NCBI GenBank assembly: GCA_015143295.1
Contig: CM026553.1
Location: forward strand, 744,001 to 808,000
DNA from: Tetracentron sinense
Taxonomy: Eukaryota; Streptophyta; Magnoliopsida; Trochodendrales; Trochodendraceae
DNA length: 64,000 nucleotides
Direction of reading: 5' to 3'
Below are positions 56,568 through 64,000 of the stretch, one piece after another. The notes under the pieces were generated by a model. It saw only the letters and a list, made by a program, of their open reading frames with translations, had not been told where the DNA came from and did no database searches. How positions within the stretch are numbered: the stretch's first letter is position 1; the number at the start of each line of letters is the position of its first letter. The translations under genes were made by a program, and so were the position numbers.

Positions 56568-59500
56568 ATGGCCGCAAATGCAGCTCCAACCCTCTATTCT
56601 CAGCCTTGTTTTTCCTCTTCTTCTTCTTCTTCTTCATCAATTCCCATCCCAACCATTCCAACCTGGCCTGTCTCCTCTTCTCTTTTCCCATTGCATGAAA
56701 TGAAGTCGAGACCTGCGTCCCTCCTCCTCTTGTTCTTCTTGGTTTCCGTTAATGGCTTCTTCTCAATTCCCGTGTTTTCTGAGAACCCATGGAATAATAC
56801 AATGCGGTTTGAGTTGATTCACAGACACTCGCCTGAGCTCTCCATGCGGCCGAAAACGCAGTTGGATCGCATAAAAGAGCTGGTTCACAGCGATAATGTT
56901 CGTCAGCAGATGATATCCCACAAGCTGAAGCTGGGCCGGGGCCTAAGAAGGATGGCTTCGGAGATTCGGAGCAGCGGTTCAATGGCAATTCCATTGCGCT
57001 CCGGGGCGGATAGGGGAATTGGGCAGTACTTTGTTTCATTTCGAGTTGGGACCCCGGTGCAGAAATTCGTGCTAATCGCTGATACTGGAAGCGATCTCAC
57101 TTGGATGAATTGTAATTACGGTTGTGATAATAATAATTGTCCAAAGAGGAGGCTTCATCACCGGAGGATCTTTCACGCCCATCACTCCTCTTCCTTCAAA
57201 ACAGTTCCCTGCTTCTCCAAGATTTGTAAGGTTGATCTCATGAAAATGTTCTCTCTCACTCGGTGTCCAACACCTATGACCCCTTGCGCATATGATTACA
57301 GGTAATGTTCCGTACCTAATTTATCTAATTGTCTAATCCATCCAGAGGTGAGAACCGGGTCTCATCACCTAATAATTACTACTAATGAATTCTGGTGGGA
57401 ATGCAAATTTGGTGACATATATATTAGTCTAGTGGCCTTCGAATCTGCTAATCATCTACCCGGAACCACGAATGAATTCTGCCTACAAATGACGTCGAGT
57501 TAATGAGTTGACTCGTTGTTATGTTAATCATTTTGATTGTCATTTAGGTACGTAGTTCTAATGCACACTTTTTTCTTTGCGAGTAACTATGAACAGGAGC
57601 TCTCCTTGAAATTATGCCTCATGGGCATGGATAATTTGGAAATTATAGTACCAAGGAAGGGCATTCTATCAATTAAAACCTTTTTCTGAGTTGCTCCGAT
57701 TTACTTAGGAGTGAACAAACCTTCAACCTAAAAATTAATATGCTTGAACAGGAGTAGTTTGGGCATTACATGATAAAAAAATGCCCTTGCTTTAATTTCC
57801 AAACTACCCCTGCCCTTTTTTTGTTGCTCTGAGTTCTGCATGAACCAGAGCTCCTGGTCATAGTTAATCTCCCTTTATAATTTTTATATATACGAGTATT
57901 AATATGATACGGAGCTATGTTTCAAATGCCTTGAGAGAGCTCCTCTTTTTAAAGCATAGATGTGGCACTCTTGTAATTAATGAGCTATATACGTAGGACA
58001 ATTTTGCAAACACTTTCTATTTATAATTACAAAATTACCCCTCATTTTACAATACAAAAAAGGGGAAATAAAATTCTCAACTGGTGGACTTGGGGAATTT
58101 GGTTACGCCACTAACGTCACCATGTGTCCTTTTTGACACCATTCACCCACCCCTAGGGTTCACTCACCTATCCTTTGTTTTTAGAAAAAATTATTAAAGA
58201 ATATTTTTACCAAGGATAGGTGGATGAATCCTAACCACAGATTAGGGGAGTGTCAGAAGGGACATGCAGCGACCTCGGGGGCGTAACTGGACTCCCCCGA
58301 GTTCAGTTATAACAGTCGAGAATTTCATTCCTAAAAAGGGATCTATAGCTTAATTTTTTTTCGTAAAGTCTTTAATGTCAATTAAGGGTTCGCGAATTAG
58401 AAAATAGGGGCAGCTCCAGTCGTCCGCTTTCCTCTGTTTGTATTCAAAGTCAAAATAGTATGCTACATTTTTTATTTTCTCTTCTTGTATCAAAATTGGG
58501 AGAGTGGACGACTAGCATTGTTCTAAATTTGACGGTTATTTTGCAAACACTTTCTATTTATAATTACAAAATTGTCCCTCATTTTTACAATACAAAAAAG
58601 GGGAAATAAAATTCTCAAACGGAGGAGTTCGTTTACGCCCTGAGGCCACAATGTTTCCTTTTTGAAACCCCTTTAACTGTGTTTAGCATTCACTTACCCC
58701 TAGGTTCACTCACCTATCCTTAGTTATTAGAAAAAAAATATTAAAGAATATTTTTACTAAGGATAGGTGGATGAACCCTAAGGGTAGATGAATCCTAACC
58801 ACATATTAGGGGTGTCAGAAGGGACATGCAGTGGCCTCGGGGCATAACCGGACTCCCCCAAGTCCAGTTATAACATTCGAGAATTTCATTCCTAAAAAGG
58901 GATCTATAACTTAAAGTTTATTTTTATTTTTATTTTTTTTCGTAAAGTCTTTAATGTAAATTAAGTGTTCGCGAATTAGAAAATAGGGGCAGCTCCAGTC
59001 GTTCACTTTCCTCTGTTTGTATTCAAAGTCAAAATAGTATGCTATATTTTTTAAGGAAATCCTAGTGAGACCGCAAAGGGCTGAGACCACACTAAGACCG
59101 CGCATGTGATGAGCGGTTCTCAAAAAAACAAAACTAGATTTATGAAAAATATGAGAACCGCGCATCACATGTGCGGTCTCAATGTGGTCTCAGGTCCTTT
59201 GCGGTCCAAGTAGCAAAGTCCTATTTTTATTTTCTCTTCTTGTATCGAAATAGTAAAAATTATGGGAGAGTGGAGGATCGGAAAGTGGAATTTGACAATA
59301 ATCTCGCCCGAATTTTGTTCAACTGGGTTGACATATTGAGTTTCATCTCAACTAAATGAGTCATTGTTCAGTTTTAGGACATCAATAGGACTAGTATCTT
59401 GATTATCATCATGAAATTTTTGACAAGTTTTAATAACCTGATTGATAGTTACTCAGACGAGTCATCTGCCCAAGGGATCTTTGTCAATGAGACAGTGACA

Positions 59501-60262
59501 GTGGGCCTGACCAACGGTCGGAAGATTAGACTCCACGACGTCCTGATCGGGTGCAGCGAGACTTTCAGAGGTCGGGCCTTCAGTGTAGCTGATGGAGTAA
59601 TGGGGTTGGGGTACAATAAGTACTCATTCGCCGTAAAAGCCGCAGAGATGCTGGGCGGCAAGTTCTCGTATTGCCTGGTTGATCACTTGAGCCCAAGCGA
59701 CCTCACAAACTATCTCAGCTTTGGGGGAAGTACAACAGTAGTGGCGAAGAATATGCAATATACGAAGCTTGTTGTGGGTGTGATCGATTCGTTTTACGCT
59801 GTAAATGTAGCGGGCATCTCGATAGGTGGTAAGATGTTGAATATCCCATTCAAAGTATGGGACGTGGGTGGTGCCGGAGGAACTATTATTGATTCTGGAT
59901 CCAGCCTAACACTTCTAACTGAACCAGCATACCACCCCGTCATGGCCGCGTTAAAAGCAGCCTTAACCAAATTCCAGAGTTTGGAGTTGGATATCGGTCC
60001 AGTGGAGTTCTGCTTTAATTCCACAGGATTCGATGAGTCTGTGATGCCCAGATTTGCATTTCACTTCGCGGACGGGGTTCGATTTGAGCCACCGGTGAAG
60101 AGTTACGTGATTGACGCTGCAGACGGGATCAAGTGTCTAGGGTTCGCGTCCACTGATTGGCCTGGTACAGTTGTGATAGGGAATATTATGCAGCAAAATC
60201 ATTTGTGGGAGTTCGATCTCGTCGGAAATAAGTTGGGTTTCGCTCCTTCTACCTGCACTTAG
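56568..60262 (+). CDS. NANA: Aspartic protease, pepsin-like family A1, NANA-like (two exons)
   Basis: Exon 1 is 56568-57301, exon 2 59449-60262; the intron is GT-AG, and the join gives 515 residues. Two catalytic motifs are present: DTGS (about 172-175, 'IADTGSDLTWMNC') in exon 1 and DSGS (about 393-396, 'TIIDSGSSLTLL') in exon 2. Matching family landmarks are 'CKVDLMKMFSLTRCPTP', 'GKFSYCLVDHLS', 'GNIMQQNHLWEFDL' and the C-terminal 'GFAPSTCT', close to Arabidopsis NANA, a chloroplast-associated protease. The reading across the splice is CAYDY|SYSDESSAQG, consistent with the family's CxYDYRYxDGSxAxG. N-terminus: Met1 gives a Ser-rich leader, while Met45 (56700) begins a classical hydrophobic signal ('SLLLLFFLVSVNG'). 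Which start is used is unresolved. The gene looks intact. Confidence 0.93.
58070..58325. mobile_element. Foldback MITE relic, related to 51219-51536 (intron copy 1)
   Basis: AAATTCTCAACTG...CAGTCGAGAATTT ends; interior as in the 51.2-kb element (GTGTCCTTTTTGACACC, GAATCCTAACCACAG). A duplicate is at 58603-58885. Confidence 0.6.
58603..58885. mobile_element. Foldback MITE relic (intron copy 2)
   Basis: Duplicate of 58070-58325 produced by the segmental tandem duplication, with its own small differences. Confidence 0.6.
59054..59222. mobile_element. Short palindromic MITE (GAGACCGC family), copy 2
   Basis: Ends AGGAAATCCTAGTGAGACCG and CGGTCCAAGTAGCAAAGTCCT (split: CGGTCCAAG, TAGCAAAGTCCT) are inverted. 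Most of the element folds on itself (GAGAACCGC both sides of a short loop). Flanks ATTTTTTA and ATTTTTA are a likely target duplication. The empty site is preserved in the other intron duplicate near 58462. Confidence 0.8.
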
Positions 60263-60529
60263 ATTTTAAATCCAAGTTTTGTGGGTGAAGCGGTGGTTAA
60301 TTGTTGTTGTTGTTACTGTTTTTTTCTTTTCCCTTCTCGTTGCTTCTTATTGTGTATTTCCATATTTCATTCTACTCTCCCTTCTCCTTCTGTTTCTTTC
60401 ATGATTTTTTAAGCAACTCGACCCGGTCACGGACATAAGAGGCTTGACCATGTTTGAATAGAGACGGTGAGGTTCTAGTAGGTTGTAATTGCTTAAATTC
60501 ATAAAGGATAAGGTGGCAAAGTGGGAAAT
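60263..60529. other. 3' flank of the aspartic protease gene
   Basis: T-rich probable 3' UTR (TGTTGTTGTTGTTACTG). No other feature is seen. Confidence 0.5.
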
Positions 60530-60596
60530 CCCCACTTTCTCAAAACAACCGACCTAAGCCCACTTGGTGTGTGTACTAGTTCTTATGAGCTGGCAA

Positions 60597-60709
60597 GTAT
60601 CTTGCCTAAAGGCAAGATACCATAAGTTAGGTAAAGAGTGTGATATATCAGGTGACATCATCATGACCACACAAGTCATGATGACTTGTTCTAATTGCCT
60701 ATAAGTAAG
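60597..60709 (+). promoter_or_regulatory. Two hairpins upstream of a TATA-like box
   Basis: GTATCTTGCC-TAAA-GGCAAGATAC (60597-60620) and TCATCATGAC-CACACAA-GTCATGATGA (60658-60684), each with perfect 10-bp arms, then CTATAAGTAAG at 60699-60709. Confidence 0.5.
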
Positions 60710-61099
60710 CAGAGACCAACAAGAAGAAAGAAATGATGCGTGAAGGCAAGGAAGAGAAAAAGGGAAAACAGAAGAGGAAGAGAAGGACTAGGGGACTTAG
60801 GCCGTTCAAATCCCAACCTCGAAGGAATATACAAATGATTACAGCCACCTACCTGATTCTCTCCACTTCATCTGATGTTCTCTGCCCCACTTGATGCTCT
60901 CCACGGCCTCACACTTGATCACGGCCATCTAATGCTCTCTCAGATCAACCATGTCCGCCTGATGTTCTCTATCATAGGTACCCCTTACTCTGATACTTTA
61001 TGTTCATCTATTTGATTCGGTCACCTGGACTGGTCGTGTACTCGCCCAGCACGCACAATGCACTCAATATAAGCTACAAGCTAAAAAATTGTCCTCCCG

Positions 61100-61390
61100 T
61101 CCCCAAAGCTACTTCCCCAAAGCTAAGTCCCCAGAGCTACGTCCCCAGAGCTACGACCCTAGAGCTACGTCCCCAAAGCTACATCCCCGAATGAGTACGT
61201 TCCCGTCCTCGAGTGAGCACGTCCCCATCCCCGAATGAGCATGTCCCCATCCTCGAGTGAGCACATCCCCATTCCCGAATGAGCATGTCCCCGTCCTCAA
61301 GTGAGCAGATCCTTGTCCCCAAATGAGCACGTCCCCGTCCCCACATTCCCATCCCCAAATGAACACGTCCCCATCCCCGAATGAGCACTC
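61100..61390. repeat. Adjacent 14-bp and 22-bp minisatellites
   Basis: 61100-61183: six units of ~14 bp (CCCCAGAGCTACGT). 61184-61390: about nine units of 22 bp, CGTCCCCATCCCCGAATGAGCA alternating with a CTCGAGTGAGCA form, so a 44-bp higher-order period is visible. The repetitive open frames on the minus strand are products of the repeat, not genes. Confidence 0.88.
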
Positions 61391-61836
61391 CTGAATGGAC
61401 ACCCACACGATGTACTCGACATATACACTTACACAATGCTTTCACCTGTACACTCACACAATGTTTTCACCTGTATACTTGCATAGTATGTCATCAGGTT
61501 ATGTTTGACCTCCGCTCTAGTCATGTTTGACCTCCGCCCTGGTCATCCGCCCATATAATGATTCCCGACCTGTATAGACCTCTGATATCCGACTATGCTC
61601 TACCAAGTGATCGACGACCACGTAGTAAGTATCTCTAAACTCTAATGTTCATTTGCCTATACCCTATACTGACTTACCCGTCGGAGTGTCTATGACAGGT
61701 CGGACGACTGCCCACCATGCGAGGACAAACCCGAGCAGAACCAAGGATGAACCTGAGCTGAACCAAAGACGAACCCCAAGCCGAATCTTGGACTATTCTG
61801 TACGAAATGTCAACTCCTTCAAATAGCATATCATAC

Positions 61837-61893
61837 GTGAAAGTATGCTTCTTTTTAATTTTAGAAACACAGTTCTTGAGGGGCATACATCGA
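61837..61893 (-). repeat. Dispersed ~57-bp module, second copy
   Basis: Reverse complement is closely similar to 21896-21955 (CGATGTATGCCCC, CAAGAACTG, CTAAAATTAAAAAG, GCATACTTTC). Confidence 0.7.
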
Positions 61894-61917
61894 ATCCCAA
61901 GATCTGACTAAGATTCT

Positions 61918-64000
61918 AATTAATTTTATTTAATGGAGGTAGGAATAATATTCACATTTGCGACTTTGAAATTGTTAAGTCAAATTCACGTTACAATAGT
62001 ACTTGCAAAACTTCACAAGTGTCAAGTCTCCTGTCGATTCACACGAACCTTCTTTTTCCTTTAAAGCTTTCTCTAATAGAAGCTAATGGCCCTTCCAAAT
62101 TTCAAGCTCTAGGATCTTGAAATAAAGATCCAATCTGTATTATCAAGAACATTTCTTAATGATCAAGATCATTGATCTTCTTCTTCTTGATTATTCAAAA
62201 CTTAGAACACATAAGAGAATAAAGGGGAGAGGGGTGACCGTACACCTTCAAAAGAGAGGAGTGGGAGGGTGTGAGATTGAGGAGAGGAGAAAATAAAATT
62301 CTGGAAATTTTATTGTGTCCCAAGCCTTGGACGTCCATCTCTTTATATAGGAGAGCTTGGGTTGCTTGCAACTCAATAGTCCACTTTCTAATCTAATTAG
62401 AATTCCTCAATTTGTTTCTACTTCTTGATTTCTCATAATCCAATTAGGAATAATCATTAATAGAAACTAACCTTATCCATTAGTGTCCAACTAATCTTAT
62501 CATTATCATAATCCAATTAGGATTCCTTGATTAGTAAGAAACTAATAGAATCCTTATCCAACAAGGAATCTTTAATTAGTAACCAACTCTAACTAACTAA
62601 CTAACCTTATCCACTAAGGACAGTAGTTATTAGATACTAATTAAATAATAATAACAATTATTATTATTTAGCACCTCCATGAAGTGGGCGTCCCACCCTA
62701 GGTGGGCCCCACTCTACACGCCCCTAATGGGTTCTAAACCCTTTTGGTCACTTTAACTATTTTTTTTAAATATTCTCCAATGGGTCCTACCCATTTGGTT
62801 TTTCATATCCAATGTGATTCCACCTTTTAGAGCTTCACTATACCATATAGTGATTACTTAGAGAAATTAATTAATTTAATTATAAATTAAATTAAATACT
62901 TTAAGAAGGTCCTTGTGTGTGGGATCTAAAGTGATCTCCTATTTCCGGTTGTGGGACCAAGTACTCAACCTTTTGGTTAAAGCATTGTTACTAGGAAATA
63001 CCTTTCCTAAAACTCCATTAGGATCATAGAATGTTATCTAAGTCCCTGGACTTCTACCAATCACAATTAATGTCCATTAACACAATGTGATTAACCTCTA
63101 GAAATTAGAGAATTGCTTGTAAGTACCATCTCACAATATATTTACAAATAAATCCTTCCACATTCCGATATCACTTGTAAGCTTCCAGGATTGGAACAAT
63201 TCCACTGTCTTAGTCCCTAGCTTATGAATAGAACTCTTTCTCATGATTACTTTTTCATTGAACTGAACCTCCAAAACACTTTTGAAGAAACATTAGAAAA
63301 GAACTGACATATATATATTTTTATATACTTTTCCATATTGAAAATATCAATTTCGATAAAGATCATTTTACCGAAAAGCACTAGTACTGGATTTAACAGT
63401 TCAATTCAACAAGTATCACATTGATATTATTATCTCCAATTAAGGAGTTGTGGATTCCTTATTGAGTGTTTACACACTTCTCCAAACATTGTATACATGA
63501 CCCAACGTACCCGGAGTTAGTCCTGTATATTGGACATTGCCGATTGGCACATCAAAGCCATATAGACAGATGTCTGAGAAGATGTTAGCCTATCAGGTCT
63601 AAGGACAATTTGTCAAATGAATAACCCTAATACAATCTGACAGTGTATTCCATAGGGTATCCACTAGTGACCCCGTTCAGTATTATGTACTTGCTACATA
63701 TACTCACATGTTAGTCAAGAGTCACCACTCTTTGTGAATGAGATTCATCACACTATCTCATAGAATTACACATGTGCAAGCCATGATGAAGTACGGTGCC
63801 CAACCAGTACTCTAGAGGCTTCGAACAATATTAGGTTTACATGGAACCGGAAAATCATATCTCCTTGCTACCTTTGCATGATTTTCCTACAAGTTTTCCT
63901 ATGGAACTTTATGTCTTCATCATTTGAGACAGTAATTAATATAAATACCCTTTATAGTTGGTTGTGTGAATATGATGTTTGTCTAATCAACATAGAAAAG
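61918..64000 (-). mobile_element. LTR of a dispersed retrotransposon, second copy, cut by right window edge
   Basis: 62183-64000 matches 1-1760 in the same orientation. TATATAAAG (minus strand) is at 62341-62350. 61918-62182 would be the U5-side sequence that the left copy lacks because of the window edge. No coding sequence. Confidence 0.6.

Larger units (their letters stand above)
57998..59280. repeat. Tandem duplication of ~530 bp inside the intron
   Basis: Copy 1 starts 'TTTTGCAAACACTTTC' at about 58001 and copy 2 the same words at about 58551. Both contain 'TACAAAAAAGGGGAAATAAA', a MITE relic ('CACCCCTAGGGTTCACTC', 'AAGGATAGGTGGATGAA'), 'TTCGCGAATTAGAAAATAGG' and 'CAAAATAGTATGCTA'. Copy 2 is longer because it received the MITE at 59054-59222. 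Confidence 0.85.
57302..59448 (+). other. Intron of the aspartic protease gene, transposon-loaded
   Basis: Donor AG|GTAATG at 57302, acceptor GATAG| at 59448. The 2147-bp intron contains a tandem duplication (about 57998-58530 and 58541-59280), a foldback MITE in each copy, and one further MITE (59054-59222). Retention of exon 1 would stop translation one codon after the donor. Confidence 0.8.
60530..61836 (+). mobile_element. LTR-like block with minisatellites
   Basis: On the plus strand it has inverted repeats and a TATA-like box (60597-60709), a purine-rich leader, internal minisatellites (61100-61390), and near 61672-61700 'CTGACTTACCCGTCGGAGTGTC' in parts (CTGACTTACCCG, TCGGAGTGTC), a motif typical of the 3' part of many plant Gypsy LTRs. 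Ends were not located and no coding region is present. Confidence 0.5.

Noticed and set aside
61151-61457. Minus-strand open frames with regular Gly-Asp/Ser-Phe repeats
   Set aside because: They are the translation of the 14-bp and 22-bp minisatellites; the unit is not a multiple of three and no start context or domain supports a gene.
1-64000. The LTRs at both window ends as a single 62-kb retrotransposon
   Set aside because: The interval holds two ordinary genes and many independent elements; the left LTR is not followed by a polypurine tract, so two separate insertions are far more likely.

Overview
The window is plant nuclear DNA, most likely from a flowering plant (eudicot) with a repeat-rich genome. 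The evidence is: two intact plant genes of well-known angiosperm families (a purine permease and a NANA-like aspartic protease with a GT-AG intron); nested Ty3/Gypsy, Ty1/Copia (Sirevirus-like) and L1-type LINE retrotransposons with a plant-type RNase H; a tRNA-derived SINE; and hAT, CACTA and other MITE-like elements. There are no operons, bacterial genes, rRNA genes or CRISPR arrays. I could not assign a species.

Layout. 1-1824 is a minus-strand LTR cut by the window edge; a second copy of the same LTR family runs from about 61918 to the right edge. 1825-14395 is an old plus-strand Copia-type 3' region, marked by a ~60-bp tandem array and an LTR at 14033, into which a complete but dead Tekay/Del-type Gypsy element (3764-13692, minus strand, TSD GTTTA) has inserted. 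14398-15480 holds a ~65-75-bp tandem array and one terminus of a CACTA transposon. 15783-18453 is a detached piece of a Sirevirus-like Copia element (LTR part, polypurine tracts, env-like region). 18454-21895 is a chimeric solo Gypsy LTR carrying its own 60-bp tandem array. 22150-23064 is a ~172-bp tandem repeat interrupted by a minus-strand Sirevirus-like Copia element (23065-39258, TSD ACCAC). That element is itself interrupted by another LTR (from 23472), which is interrupted by a 6.4-kb LINE (23513-29927, 12-bp TSD); its RT/RNase H region is interrupted by a solo Gypsy LTR (31631-33462).

The genic half (about 40-62 kb) has a 5'-truncated LINE, a SINE (41095-41291), the single-exon purine permease (43747-44907), paired MITEs, a 390-bp tandem array built on LINE tails, an LTR near 49 kb, a MITE cluster (50.2-51.5 kb), a region with two promoter/5'-exon-like cassettes (53.0-54.5 kb), and the two-exon aspartic protease gene (56568-60262) whose 2.1-kb intron is filled with duplicated MITE-bearing sequence. 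An LTR-like block with minisatellites follows.

The most striking pattern is shared by unrelated LTRs. In nearly every LTR in the window a cluster of short CpG-containing palindromes (centres TCGA or GATC) lies some 30-330 bp upstream of a TATA box on the LTR's sense strand. The palindrome sequence differs from family to family while the position is kept, and one chimeric LTR carries two different clusters. Palindromic motifs have been reported in Sirevirus LTRs; their parallel occurrence in Gypsy-type and other LTRs is what deserves attention.
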